Positions 7,170-16,531 of a DNA stretch of 24,955 nt are shown here, one piece after another; the first letter of the stretch is position 1; each line of letters starts with the position of its first letter. The stretch is from NCBI GenBank assembly GCA_946480465.1, contig CAMLJY010000076.1:1-24955 (forward strand). Direction: 5' to 3'. The translations under genes were made by a program, and so were the position numbers. The stretch comes from an uncultured Burkholderiales bacterium. Lineage in GTDB: Bacteria; Pseudomonadota; Gammaproteobacteria; Burkholderiales; Burkholderiaceae. The notes beneath the pieces were generated by a model that was not told where the DNA came from, did no database searches, and saw nothing but the letters and a program-made list of their open reading frames with translations.

Positions 7170-9761
7170 TCACCCCTTCAGCCAGGGCGCCAGGGCCTTG
7201 GCCAGTTGCTGCAGCAGGGCAGGATCAGGCAACGGCAGCCGCAGGCTGGGCTCGCCAGTCTCCGGATCCCGTTCGATGCGCATGCGCGCCCCAGTGCCCT
7301 GCTGCTGTCGCTGCGCCGCCAGGCCCTGCAGCATCGCTGCGCCGGCCTGCAGCAGGTCGGACCAGGCGTCGGCAGCAAGTTGACCTGATGCCGCATCGGA
7401 GCCGGGGCCCGCGGGGCCTCCGGGACGCGCAGAGTCAGGCCCGGGGGCTGCGGCTGATCCGGGTGAGGAGTCGGCACCGGCCACGCCGCCGGCCCCGGGC
7501 GTGGTGTCCGCATCGCCGGCTGCGCCGGCGGTCAGCGGGGCATGGGCCGGCGAAGCGTCGGACTCCTGCCCGGCCGGTCCGGCAGCCGCCGGGCTCGCGT
7601 CATCCTCCCCTTCGTCCACTCCCATCGCCCCGGCCACCTGCTCCACGCTCTTCATGAAGCTGGACAGCCGCGTGCCTTGCAGGAAGACCTCGCCGGCGCC
7701 ACCATCGAGCACGCCGGCGAAGAGGCTCTTCTTGAAGGCGAGCACGCCCAGCATGCCCTCTTCGATGCTGCCTTGGCCGATGAAGTTGACGACCTGCACC
7801 CCGCGCGACTGGCCCATGCGGTGTACACGGCCGATGCGCTGCTCCAGCACCGCCGGGTTCCACGGCAGGTCCATGTTGACGACCATCGCCGCGGCATGCT
7901 GCAGGTTCAGGCCGACGCCGCCGGCGTCCGTGCTGAGGAAGATGCGGCATTCGGGGTCGGTGTGAAACCGCTCCACCAGCGCGCCGCGCTGCTCGCCCGG
8001 CACGCCGCCGTGGAACAGCACGTGACCCCAGGAGCGCGCCTTCAAACGCCGGACGATCAACTCGTGCGTGCCGAGCCACTGGCTGAACACCACCACCTTG
8101 GCCGCCGGGTCCTCCAGCCATTCGTCGAGCAGCGTGATCAGCTCGTCGGCCTTGTGGCCGTGGTCGGTCTCGTGGTCGAGCAGCCAGGTGCTGTTGCAGG
8201 CCATGCGCATGTTCTGCAGCGCGCACTGCAGGCGGCGCTGGTCCACGTCGGACAGGTAACCGGTCCGGCGCCAGCGCAAGACGATGCGGGAAACGATGAC
8301 GCCGTTCTCGTCATGGTGGACACGCTGTTCCGGCGTCAGCGGCACGAACAGGCGACTGTCCACGCGCTCGGGCAGCTGGCCCAGCACCTCGGCCTTGCGC
8401 CGGCGCAGCATCACCGGCGCCAGCGTCTCGCGGATGCGCTCGAGCGCGCGGTAGCCGATGACGCGGCCGGCCTCGTCGCGCGCCTGGTGCTCGTCCAGCA
8501 GCTTCCAGGTCGGGCCCAGCCGGTGCTGGTCGACGAACTGCACGATGGAGATCAGTTCCTCCAGCCGGTTCTCCAGCGGCGTGCCGGTCAGCACCAGGGC
8601 ATACGGGCTGGCGATGCGCTTGAGCGCGCGGGCCGCGATGGTGTCCCAGTTCTTGATGCGCTGCGCCTCGTCGGCGATCACCAGCTCCGGCGCCCAGGCG
8701 TCGATCAGGTCGGCGTCGCGCGCCAGCATCTCGTAGTTGACGATGCGGCAGAAGCTGTCCTCCGTGTACTGCGCCTGGCGCTGCGCGCGCAGGCCGTGGA
8801 TGACCTGCGCCGGGCGGTCGGCGAAGCGCGCGAACTCGGTCTTCCACTGGTGCTTCAGCGAAGTGGGGCAGACCACCAGCACGCGGCTGACGCCGAAATG
8901 GCGCGCCATCAGCTCGGCCGTGGCGATGGCCTGCACGGTCTTGCCCAGGCCCATCTCGTCGCCCAGCAGCGCCCGCCCGGCACGCGCGGCGAACAACGCG
9001 CCTTCGGCCTGGTAGGGGTAGAGGCGAGTCTTCAGCAGCTTGTGCAGCGCCTTGTCGCGCGCGCCCTTGGGGTAGGCCCGGGCCAGCACCTGCTGGCGCT
9101 GTTCGGCGTCGCGCACCTGGGCGATGAAGGCCCACACGTCGTCGCCGATGCGAAGTTCGTGGCCGGCGGCCTGCGCGGCGCGCGCCAGCGGGCCGACCTC
9201 ATCCAGCCGGCTCCACGGCAGGGTCCAGCCGGCCGCCGGATCGAAGCTCTGGCGTGCCCGCTTCAGCAGCGCCGGCGGGCAGGCCGTGCCCGGATGCAGG
9301 CGCACCTGCCGGGCGCCCAGGTAGTCGAGCCGGATCTCGCTGTACGGCGCCTGATGCCCGCGTGCCAGCGCCACCTTGCCGCCGCGGCGCGCCTGCAGCC
9401 GCGCCAGGGTGAATTCGATGTGCTTGCAGGTGCCAAGGTGGTTGGTGGCATGGTCGGGGCAAGTGCAGTGGTTGCTGCCCGGTTCCAGTCCGCGGATCGT
9501 CACGACGTACTGCGTGCCGCTGTCCGGGTTGTCGACGCGGAAGGTGGAGAACACCGGCTCGGTGCCCAGGTTGCGCAGGCTGAAGCCCTGCTCCCGGCCA
9601 AACTGGCGCCGCAAGGCGGCCTGCCAGTCCGGCACCGCCATGTCTTCCGGGCGGCGCGTGCGCGACAGGCGCGGTTCAGCCGCCTGGCGGGCAGTGGACT
9701 TGGCTTGTCGGGGCGAGGCTGTACGCATGGGCGCTCGGGCAGGTGAAACGGGATGCGGCAT
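7170..9761 (-). CDS. SWIM zinc-finger SNF2-family helicase/translocase downstream of jetD
   Basis: The protein of up to 863 residues has a SWIM zinc finger near the N-terminus (C99, C101, C112, H114). An SNF2 ATPase follows, with Walker A DEMGLGKT (268-275), box II DEAQ (364-367), LTGTPLENR (391-399), STDAGGVGLNL (610-620) and IGRVHRMGQ (643-651). Family members are ATP-driven double-stranded DNA translocases. Residues about 718-800 form a Gly/Ala/Pro/Asp-rich linker, and the last 60 residues form a separate small helical segment. Two starts are possible, at 9761 and 9728; neither has a strong ribosome binding site. The start lies 24 nt after the jetD stop on the same strand, so it looks co-transcribed with the Wadjet genes. 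It is not one of the four known Wadjet subunits. It could equally be a neighbour with its own unrelated DNA-repair role. Confidence 0.9.
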   Translation of the reverse strand: MPHPVSPARAPMRTASPRQAKSTARQAAEPRLSRTRRPEDMAVPDWQAALRRQFGREQGFSLRNLGTEPVFSTFRVDNPDSGTQYVVTIRGLEPGSNHCTCPDHATNHLGTCKHIEFTLARLQARRGGKVALARGHQAPYSEIRLDYLGARQVRLHPGTACPPALLKRARQSFDPAAGWTLPWSRLDEVGPLARAAQAAGHELRIGDDVWAFIAQVRDAEQRQQVLARAYPKGARDKALHKLLKTRLYPYQAEGALFAARAGRALLGDEMGLGKTVQAIATAELMARHFGVSRVLVVCPTSLKHQWKTEFARFADRPAQVIHGLRAQRQAQYTEDSFCRIVNYEMLARDADLIDAWAPELVIADEAQRIKNWDTIAARALKRIASPYALVLTGTPLENRLEELISIVQFVDQHRLGPTWKLLDEHQARDEAGRVIGYRALERIRETLAPVMLRRRKAEVLGQLPERVDSRLFVPLTPEQRVHHDENGVIVSRIVLRWRRTGYLSDVDQRRLQCALQNMRMACNSTWLLDHETDHGHKADELITLLDEWLEDPAAKVVVFSQWLGTHELIVRRLKARSWGHVLFHGGVPGEQRGALVERFHTDPECRIFLSTDAGGVGLNLQHAAAMVVNMDLPWNPAVLEQRIGRVHRMGQSRGVQVVNFIGQGSIEEGMLGVLAFKKSLFAGVLDGGAGEVFLQGTRLSSFMKSVEQVAGAMGVDEGEDDASPAAAGPAGQESDASPAHAPLTAGAAGDADTTPGAGGVAGADSSPGSAAAPGPDSARPGGPAGPGSDAASGQLAADAWSDLLQAGAAMLQGLAAQRQQQGTGARMRIERDPETGEPSLRLPLPDPALLQQLAKALAPWLKG

Positions 9762-9785
9762 TGTGGCCGCCGAGAGCCCCTCTGG

Positions 9786-11015
9786 TCAGGCCCGCGTCCG
9801 TGCCGCCACCGCCCCCGCCGCCCCCAGTGCGTGCACCGCCCGCTCGACCCAGCCGAAGCCGATGCGCTCCTGCTCCAGCCGCAGCGGTTCGTCGCGCAGG
9901 CGGCGCCAGCGCAGGTCGTCGTAGAGCCGGCGCTCGTCGTCGCCCAGGTGCGGCAGGTCGCGTTGGGTGGGTTGCGGCTCGCCCGTCCACTGGGCCTCGT
10001 GGGCCAGCATCGTGTCGCGATCCATCAGGAAAGACCGCACCTGCGGAAAATGCGCGCGCAGCTGGTCCAGGATGGCGAAGCCGTGGGTGTCGATGTCACC
10101 CCAGTAGTGCAGCTCACGCTGGCGCAGCCAGGCCGCCTGCGCCAGCGCATCGAAGCCATAGCCGGCGCCGAAGACCACCAGGCTGTCCGCCGCCGGCGGA
10201 AAGGCGAGGAAGTTGATCTCGTTCTCGGTGATGAAGACGCGCCTTTCCCGCGGCACCAACCGGGCGAAGGCGTCGTGCGTCAGCGTGTAGTCGGCGTCGG
10301 CGTCGGCGCCGGGCACCCAGGCCTCATGGTCCGGATCGAGAAAGCGCAGGCGCACCCGGGCCGGCTTGTCGCGAAAGCCGTAGCGGCGCGCGAATTGCGC
10401 CAGGCCGCTCACTTCGTTATCTATGACCTCGCCCGGCAGTGCCCGGTCCAGCAGCTCGGCCAGCACGCCACGCTGGGCCTCGATGAACTTGCTGTGGATG
10501 CCGGGCAGGTCCACCTGCCGCAGATAGATGCCGGGGCGCGGATGAGCCTGCAGCCAGGTGACCAGGTCCAGCAGCCGCGGCCAGTGATCGGCCAACGCCA
10601 GCGCACGCAGCGGCTGCGCTTGCAGCCACGGCAGCAGGGTAGGCTGCCGCTGCCGCGTGTCGTCCCGCAGGGCCTCGAAGCGGCGCGCGTCGCGCGCCTT
10701 GCCGATCAGCCGCAGCGCGTCGTCCAGCGTGTCCACCCAGGCCTCGGCCGGCAGGCTGTTGTGCCCGATGACGCGGTGCCGCACCTCGCGCAGCACCAGG
10801 CGGTAGCCGGCGCTTCCATCTTGCTGCAGCGCGGCCACCCAGGCGCGCACTGCATCGAAGCGCTCGGACAGCTCGCCCGATCCCGGCGCACGCAGGCTCA
10901 GGCGGCACGGGAACAGGCCGGACGGCGCGACGAGTTCGGCCAGCAACTCACCCTTGTCCCAGCGCCGCTGCACCTGGGCGCGCAGGTCCGCGGGCGTGGT
11001 CCACGTGCCGCTCAT
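9786..11015 (-). CDS. jetD: Wadjet JetD, Toprim-domain nuclease subunit
   Basis: The 409-residue protein has an N-terminal DUF3322-type region and a C-terminal DUF2220/Toprim-like domain. The Toprim motif is visible as ITENEINFLAF (acidic residues E264 and E266) and YWGDIDTHGF (D307 and D309), the residues expected to hold the metal ions. In characterised Wadjet systems JetD is the topoisomerase VI-like nuclease that cuts closed circular plasmid DNA after the SMC complex has extruded it. The frame is open upstream to 11486, but that part is antisense-like overlap with jetC. The ATG at 11015 overlaps the jetC stop as ATGA, which marks it as the start and implies translational coupling. All catalytic residues look present. 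Confidence 0.93.
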   Translation of the reverse strand: MSGTWTTPADLRAQVQRRWDKGELLAELVAPSGLFPCRLSLRAPGSGELSERFDAVRAWVAALQQDGSAGYRLVLREVRHRVIGHNSLPAEAWVDTLDDALRLIGKARDARRFEALRDDTRQRQPTLLPWLQAQPLRALALADHWPRLLDLVTWLQAHPRPGIYLRQVDLPGIHSKFIEAQRGVLAELLDRALPGEVIDNEVSGLAQFARRYGFRDKPARVRLRFLDPDHEAWVPGADADADYTLTHDAFARLVPRERRVFITENEINFLAFPPAADSLVVFGAGYGFDALAQAAWLRQRELHYWGDIDTHGFAILDQLRAHFPQVRSFLMDRDTMLAHEAQWTGEPQPTQRDLPHLGDDERRLYDDLRWRRLRDEPLRLEQERIGFGWVERAVHALGAAGAVAARTRA

Positions 11016-14000
11016 TGCAGTTCCGCGGGCGAGGCGCCTTCGTCCACCACCTGAATGCGCTGCGCCAGCTGCCCGGCCACGCCGCGCTGCGCGCGGTATT
11101 CCTCGATGCCCAGGTTGCGCAGCTTGGACGCGCTGCCGTCTTCGTTGTGCACGAAGCCGACGCTGGCCACGTAAGGCTCGATGATGTGGATCTTCTGCAG
11201 CGGGGTGACGATCAGCAGCTGCAGCTTCAGCTGCTCGAAGAGCCGCAAACCATACTCGGCCGATTCGTCCGACCCGCGGCCGAAGGCCTCGTCGATGACG
11301 ACGAAGCGGAACGAGCGCGAGCGCACAGCGCCCCATTCCAGCCCGAACTGGTAGGCCAGGCTCGCGGCCAGGATGGTGTAGGCCAGCTTCTCCTTCTGGC
11401 CGCCGGACTTGCCACCGGAGTCGGCGTAGTGCTCGTGCTCGCGGCCGTCCTCGCGCCAGCGTTCGCTGGCGGCGAACTGGAACCACTGCCGCACGTCGGT
11501 TACCTTGGCGGCCCAGCGGCGGTCGGCCTCGGCCGAACCCTGGCGGCCTCGGAAACGCTCGATGATCTGCCGCACCTGCAGGAACTTGGCCTCGGAGTAC
11601 TGCGCGTCGTCCGAGCCGGTCAGCGTGCCTTCGGTGCAGGCGCGCAGCTGGGTCTGGAAGTCGCGCACGTCGGCATCGGTGGCGGCTTGAGCCTCCAGCG
11701 CGATGTAGCGGCCAGCGTTGTAGTCGATCTGCGTCAGCGACTCGTTGATGCGCGCCACGCGTTCCTTGATGGTCTCGCGCTCGCGGTGCAGCTGCGACTG
11801 GAAGTGCGCCACCTCGCGGATGGTGTTCTCGTTCAACAGCTCCTTGAAGCGGGCCTCGAAGCGCGGCAGGTCGTCGGCCTGGAGCTGTTGCAGCATGCTG
11901 CGGTATTCATGCGCCGCCGCCACGCTGGCATCCACCTCCTGCGTCTCCAGCTTGTAGGCCTCCTTGTACTCGGCCATCGCGCGCACGATCTTCTCGGCCA
12001 GGCGGGCCTGGCGCTTGTCGTCGGCGTCGATGCGGCCCTGCAACCAGTCGCGCATCTCCTGCTGGCGGCCGTCGCAGGATTCGACGCTCAGCTGGCGTTC
12101 GCCCAGCGCCTCGGCGCGCCAGGCTTCGATGCATTCGAACTGCAGCTGATGGACCGCAAAGTCAGCGGCCTCCAGGCGCTGCTGCACCGCAGCCCGCAAG
12201 GCCACGGCCTGCTCCTGCTTCAGCTGCGCGCGGGCCTGCTCGGCTTCGCGGTCCTTCAGCTTGGCGCCGGTCGCGGCCAGCGCCGCCTCCAGGGCCGACA
12301 GCTGCGCCGCCAACGCCTTCAACACGTCGGAGGCCGTCTCCAGCCGCTGCTTCTCGTCCTGCAGCGCGGCCAGTTCGGTGGCACTGCTGCGCCAGTCCAG
12401 CTCGGCGAAGTCGCGGTACTCCTCCAGCTTGTCCAGCGCCTGCAGCCGCTCGCGCACCTGCTGCTGTTCCTTCTGCAGCGCGGCGATGCGCTGGCCGGTG
12501 TCCGCCAGGCGCGCCTGCAGCACGCGGGCCTTGGCCTCCAGCGCGGCGATCTTGGCGTGGTTGCTCCAGCCCAGCACGTAGCGGCTGCGATCGTCGATGC
12601 GATGGCGGTCGTCCTTCTCGTGGCGCTCGCCCAGGCCCTTGATCTGGCCGGCGCGGGTGATGGCGCGGGTCTCGCGGCGGAACTGGTCCTGGCTGCTGCA
12701 GCAGGCCAGGTCGAAGCGGTGAGCCAGCTCGCGTTCCAGCCAGGCGTAGAACAGCGAGTCGGGCTTGATGGCGAGCTTGCGCGCCATTGAATCCGGATGC
12801 AGCGCCGGCAGCTCGCCGCGGGCATCGCCGCGGCGCGCAGGCCGCACGCGGAAGTAGACCAGCCGCCCCTTCAGCTGCGTGCGGTCCACCCAGTCGCTGA
12901 CCGCCGCGTAGTGCACATCGGGCACCAGCAGCGACAGGCCGAAGCTGCGCAGCAGCCGCTCGGCGGCGCCTTCCCAATCGCGTTCCTCGTCACGCACCTG
13001 GATCAGCTCGCCGGCGTAGGGCATGGCCGCCTCGTCCAGCTTCAAGGCCTCGCACAGCGCGCTGCGCAGGGCCACCTGCTGCGCGTCGATGTTGCTGCGG
13101 CGGGCCTTCAGGCTGAGCACTTCCTGCGTTAACTCCGCGTGCTCCTGCCGGCCCTGGGCGAAGGCCACGCCCAGCTCGTTGAGCTCGTTCTGCAGCTCGG
13201 CCTCGCGCTGGGCCGCGGCCTCGCGCATCGGCACGCACAGCGCGCGCTGGGCCAGGAAGTCCTCCGCCTGGTGCACCGACAGCAGACCCAGCGCCTGCCG
13301 CAGCGCGTCGTAGCGGGCCGCCTTGTCGGCGCGCCGCTGCTTCTCGCTCTCCTTGCGCGCGATCTCCAGCGCCAGGCGCTCCAGGCGGTCGCCGCCGCTG
13401 TCGGCGATGGTGCGGCGCAGCTCGCGTTCCTGCACCTGCTGCTCGCGCTGCTGGGCTTCCAGCCGCTGGATGTGGCCGGCGTGGCGCGCCAGTTCTTCGG
13501 CCAGGTGCTGCAGGCGCTGGTCAAGCAGGCCGGCCTTGTGCACCGCGAAGAAGGACTGCAGCGCCTCGCGCGCCGCGCGCTGCTGCTCGATGGCCGCGGC
13601 CAGCTCGGCATGGCGTTCGGCATCGGCCACCAGCGGCTGCAGCAGGGCCACCTGGGCCTTGGCCTTCAGCACCGCCTCGTGCGCGCGGTTCAGGTCGTCG
13701 AAGTGCGCGATCAGCGCGGCCAGGCGCGGCGCCACGTCGAAAGGCTCGAGCATGTGGCTGCGCACGAAGTCGGTCAGGTTGCCCACCGACTTCATCGACA
13801 CGGTCTGGTGGAACAGCTCCAGCGCCTGCTCGTTCTGGATGCCGAAGAGACGGCGGAACAGCGCGCCGTACGGCGGGAAGCTGTCTTCCACCACCGCGCC
13901 GCGGGCGCGCAGGCGCTTGCGCAGCTTGGCGATGTCGGTGCCGAAATCGGCGAAGTCGCCGGCGATGCCCAGTTCCTTCTCGGCCACCGCGTACAGGCGC

Positions 14001-14449
14001 AGCGGCTGGCCGGCCGGGTCCTTCAGCCAGAACACCTGGGCCAGGGTCACCGTCTGGTCATATCCGGCGTTATGGAAGACGGCCAGGATCACCGAGTAGC
14101 TGTCCGGCCCGCGCAGCGCCACCGGCTTGCCGCTGCCGCCGGCATCGCTGCGCGCGGCCTTGTAGTGGCCCAGCACGTAGCTGCGCAGGCTGCGCTCGCG
14201 CGCCTCGGCGCCGGCGGCCTTGTTGTAGGCCACGCGGTGCGCGGGCACCAGCAGCGTGGTCATCGCGTCCACCAGCGTGGACTTGCCGGAGCCGATGTCA
14301 CCGGTCAGCAGCGCGTTGCGGCCGTCGGCGCGCAGCGTCCAGACGCGGCCGTCGAAGGTGCCCCAGTTGAAGACCTCCAGGCGTTGCAGGCGGAAACCGG
14401 ACAGGCTGTCGTCGGCGCCGAAGTCCAGCGCCATCGGTTCATGCTTCAT
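11012..14449 (-). CDS. jetC: Wadjet JetC, SMC-like ATPase
   Basis: The 1145-residue protein has the layout of an SMC/MukB-like ATPase. It has an N-terminal head with Walker A GDIGSGKST (residues 50-58), a long central region rich in Glu, Gln, Arg, Leu and Ala with coiled-coil character, and a C-terminal head. The C-terminal head has the signature SGGQKEK (about 1015) and Walker B FRFVVIDEAFGRGSDES (about 1048). JetC is the motor of the Wadjet complex, a MukBEF-like loop-extruding machine that recognises small circular DNA. The start at 14449 is supported by GGAGG 8 nt upstream and sits 11 nt inside the end of jetB. The frame continues upstream to 14527, but that would overlap jetB by about 90 nt. 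The gene looks intact. Confidence 0.95.
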   Translation of the reverse strand: MKHEPMALDFGADDSLSGFRLQRLEVFNWGTFDGRVWTLRADGRNALLTGDIGSGKSTLVDAMTTLLVPAHRVAYNKAAGAEARERSLRSYVLGHYKAARSDAGGSGKPVALRGPDSYSVILAVFHNAGYDQTVTLAQVFWLKDPAGQPLRLYAVAEKELGIAGDFADFGTDIAKLRKRLRARGAVVEDSFPPYGALFRRLFGIQNEQALELFHQTVSMKSVGNLTDFVRSHMLEPFDVAPRLAALIAHFDDLNRAHEAVLKAKAQVALLQPLVADAERHAELAAAIEQQRAAREALQSFFAVHKAGLLDQRLQHLAEELARHAGHIQRLEAQQREQQVQERELRRTIADSGGDRLERLALEIARKESEKQRRADKAARYDALRQALGLLSVHQAEDFLAQRALCVPMREAAAQREAELQNELNELGVAFAQGRQEHAELTQEVLSLKARRSNIDAQQVALRSALCEALKLDEAAMPYAGELIQVRDEERDWEGAAERLLRSFGLSLLVPDVHYAAVSDWVDRTQLKGRLVYFRVRPARRGDARGELPALHPDSMARKLAIKPDSLFYAWLERELAHRFDLACCSSQDQFRRETRAITRAGQIKGLGERHEKDDRHRIDDRSRYVLGWSNHAKIAALEAKARVLQARLADTGQRIAALQKEQQQVRERLQALDKLEEYRDFAELDWRSSATELAALQDEKQRLETASDVLKALAAQLSALEAALAATGAKLKDREAEQARAQLKQEQAVALRAAVQQRLEAADFAVHQLQFECIEAWRAEALGERQLSVESCDGRQQEMRDWLQGRIDADDKRQARLAEKIVRAMAEYKEAYKLETQEVDASVAAAHEYRSMLQQLQADDLPRFEARFKELLNENTIREVAHFQSQLHRERETIKERVARINESLTQIDYNAGRYIALEAQAATDADVRDFQTQLRACTEGTLTGSDDAQYSEAKFLQVRQIIERFRGRQGSAEADRRWAAKVTDVRQWFQFAASERWREDGREHEHYADSGGKSGGQKEKLAYTILAASLAYQFGLEWGAVRSRSFRFVVIDEAFGRGSDESAEYGLRLFEQLKLQLLIVTPLQKIHIIEPYVASVGFVHNEDGSASKLRNLGIEEYRAQRGVAGQLAQRIQVVDEGASPAELQ

Positions 14450-15074
14450 CGGCCGGTCCTCCCTCGCCCACCAGCTGCGCGCGGTAGACAGCCAGGCGCG
14501 CGTCGAACTCGCCCAGCCATTGCGCATCGACGAAGGCCTTCAGGATGCGCTGCACCTCGAACATGCCGTCCTGGCCGCGCAGCTTGCGCACGAAACCCAG
14601 GTCGATGACGCGATTCAGGTGCGCGTCCACCTGGTCGATCAGGCGCGCCTCGTTGCTGCCCTCGGGCATGAAGACGCGCAGCATCTCGGCCACCTGCTCG
14701 CGCGACAGGATCAGCCGCGTGTCGCCGCCCGCGGCATCGAACTCGGCCAGCTTCTTGCGCAGCAGCGCCAGCAGCAAGCTAACCGCAAAAGACAGCGGCC
14801 GCCGCACCACCAGGCGGGGCAACGCGGCGGCGGGATCGCCTTCGGCCACGGGGCGCGAACGCAGGAAGGCGTAGCCCTCGGCCTCGTCGATCATCAGCTC
14901 CAGCCCCAGCACCGCCACGTGGTCGCGCACGCGGCCCTGCAGCTGCAGCAGCGCGCTCCAGCGCAGGGCATCGTCGTCGCGGTAGAGCACGCCCTTCAGC
15001 AGCGGGACCAGCACCGCCGGTAGCTCGGCCACGGCCTCCGCCGGCGCGTTCAGCACGTCATCATTCATCGTCAT
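14439..15074 (-). CDS. jetB: Wadjet JetB, KITE-like subunit
   Basis: The 211-residue protein corresponds to the DUF4194 (MukE/MksE-like, KITE) subunit of Wadjet, which uses winged-helix domains to bind the kleisin and DNA. Visible features are the PAVLVPLLKGVLYRDDD opening, LELMIDEAEGYAFLRSR, and SREQVAEMLRVFMPEGSNEA. The LGFVRKL(R)GQDGMFEVQRILKAFV tail is typical of the family. The start at 15074 forms an ATGA overlap with the jetA stop; a second in-frame ATG at 15068 is also possible. No strong ribosome binding site is seen, which fits translational coupling to jetA. The 3' end overlaps jetC by 11 nt. Confidence 0.92.
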   Translation of the reverse strand: MTMNDDVLNAPAEAVAELPAVLVPLLKGVLYRDDDALRWSALLQLQGRVRDHVAVLGLELMIDEAEGYAFLRSRPVAEGDPAAALPRLVVRRPLSFAVSLLLALLRKKLAEFDAAGGDTRLILSREQVAEMLRVFMPEGSNEARLIDQVDAHLNRVIDLGFVRKLRGQDGMFEVQRILKAFVDAQWLGEFDARLAVYRAQLVGEGGPADEA

Positions 15075-16531
15075 CTCGAAAAGATCACCCGCGGCAGCCG
15101 CGCCGACTTGCGCCGGCCGTCTGGCGCCACCCAGCTCACCTGCTCCTCCACCGCATCGTCGATGGCCGCGCGCAGGCCTGTTGCGGCGCCGGGCGCTTCG
15201 GACGCCAGGCTGAAGTAAGCGATCAGCTCGGCCAGTCCCTGCTGCAAGGGCCGCGCGGCCAGCAGTTCGGCCAGCGTCACCTGCGTGCGCTGCTGCAGGC
15301 TTTGCCGCACGTGGCGCGCCAGGGCCGCCTTGTCGACGACGAACTGGCCGTAGAGCGCGGCGGCGTCCAGGTCCTCGTCGCCCGTGGCGATGGCCGCGCT
15401 GCGGATGGCCGCCTTGTGCGCCGGCGCGTGCAGCGGGCGCTCCATCGGCAGCTCGATCGTCGGCGCGGTCTCGTCGATGGCCATGAACTCGCCTGCCGGC
15501 TGCTGCGTGCGCACCGCCAGCGCACCCGCCTCGATCCCGCGCAGGATGTCCATGATGCGGCGGTTCTCGAGGAAGGCCTGGTCGTCCAGGAAGCGGCGCA
15601 ACTGCTGCGACAGCAGGGCCACCGTGCGCTGCGTCTGCTCGCCGGCCTCCAGCCAGTCGTAGTGCACGCGGCGCAGGCGCGGGTCGGGCGACTGGGCCGC
15701 CACCGGGTCCAGCTGCAACACGCGGTCGAGCAGGCCGGTGAGTTCCTCCTGCCGGTCGCGCGACATCAGGAAGTCCCAGAACGCACGGAAGCTGCGACCC
15801 TGGTCGGACTCCTCGATCAGGTCGCGCTCGCCCAGGATTTCCTGCAGCAGCGCGCCCTTGCGGCCGTCCCACAGCGCGATGCGCTCGCGCACCCGCCGGT
15901 CCAGGCCGCGGAAGTTGTGTTCCACCTCGCGGAAGTCCGCCAGCAGCTCGCGCGCCAGCGACACGAACTGCGCGAAGCGCTCCTTCAGCGCGGTGTCGCC
16001 CAGCAGCGGCAGGTCGCCGGAGCGCACGCGCTCGATCTCGTCGTCGATGGCCTGGCGCCGGCGCAGCAGCTCCTGCACGCGCACCTCGGGATCGGTCTCG
16101 CTGCCCTCGCCCATCTGGCGCAGCAGCTCGAACAGGGTCAGCAGGCGCGATTCGGTGCCGACGAAGCTGCGCTCGCCCAGGCTGAGCAGCCACGACAGCG
16201 CGCGCTCGGTGGCGGGGGTCAGGTCGAAGTGCGGCTCGTCCGAGCCAGGTGGGTAGAACTTGCGCAGCCAGCCCTTGTCATTGGCCGCCCAATCGTTCAA
16301 GTATTCGAGCGCCGGCTTCGGAAAGCTGCCGGTGCCGCGCTGCTCGCGCACGGCGTACAGGGTGTCGTCCAGCGCGGCGGCCAGTTCGGCCTGGTGAATG
16401 GCGCGGCGATTGGGCAGCACGAACACGCGGTGCAGGAAGCTCGCCACCAAGGGGGCGGAATCGGCCAGCAGCAAGCGCCACGCCGGGTGCTGGCGACGCA
16501 AGGCGTCGAGGGTGTCGAGGTCGAGGGACAT
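15071..16531 (-). CDS. jetA: Wadjet JetA, kleisin-like subunit
   Basis: The 486-residue protein matches DUF3375, the MukF/MksF-like kleisin of type I Wadjet. It opens with the typical LDTLDALRRQHPAWRLLLAD and carries FLHRVFVLPNRR, DFLMSRDRQEEL and FLENRRIMDILRGIE further in. JetA bridges the JetC heads and recruits JetB. I chose the ATG at 16531 because it starts with the conserved family sequence; in-frame ATGs at 16552 and 16591 have no better ribosome binding site. It is the first gene of the jetABCD unit. A possible -10 element (TATGCT on the minus strand, 16587-16592) lies upstream without a clear -35. Confidence 0.93.
   Translation of the reverse strand: MSLDLDTLDALRRQHPAWRLLLADSAPLVASFLHRVFVLPNRRAIHQAELAAALDDTLYAVREQRGTGSFPKPALEYLNDWAANDKGWLRKFYPPGSDEPHFDLTPATERALSWLLSLGERSFVGTESRLLTLFELLRQMGEGSETDPEVRVQELLRRRQAIDDEIERVRSGDLPLLGDTALKERFAQFVSLARELLADFREVEHNFRGLDRRVRERIALWDGRKGALLQEILGERDLIEESDQGRSFRAFWDFLMSRDRQEELTGLLDRVLQLDPVAAQSPDPRLRRVHYDWLEAGEQTQRTVALLSQQLRRFLDDQAFLENRRIMDILRGIEAGALAVRTQQPAGEFMAIDETAPTIELPMERPLHAPAHKAAIRSAAIATGDEDLDAAALYGQFVVDKAALARHVRQSLQQRTQVTLAELLAARPLQQGLAELIAYFSLASEAPGAATGLRAAIDDAVEEQVSWVAPDGRRKSARLPRVIFSR

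Noticed and set aside
7542..9746. Long plus-strand frame opposite the SNF2 helicase
   Set aside because: It is an antisense shadow of a gene with complete helicase motifs and has biased, domainless composition.
13139..14608. Plus-strand frame opposite jetC
   Set aside because: It is antisense to the JetC head and coiled-coil regions, with no ribosome binding site or recognisable fold.
15075..16193. JetB extended far upstream in the same frame
   Set aside because: The frame runs antiframe through jetA and gives Arg/Ala/Gly-rich nonsense; the ATGA overlap at 15071-15074 marks the real start.
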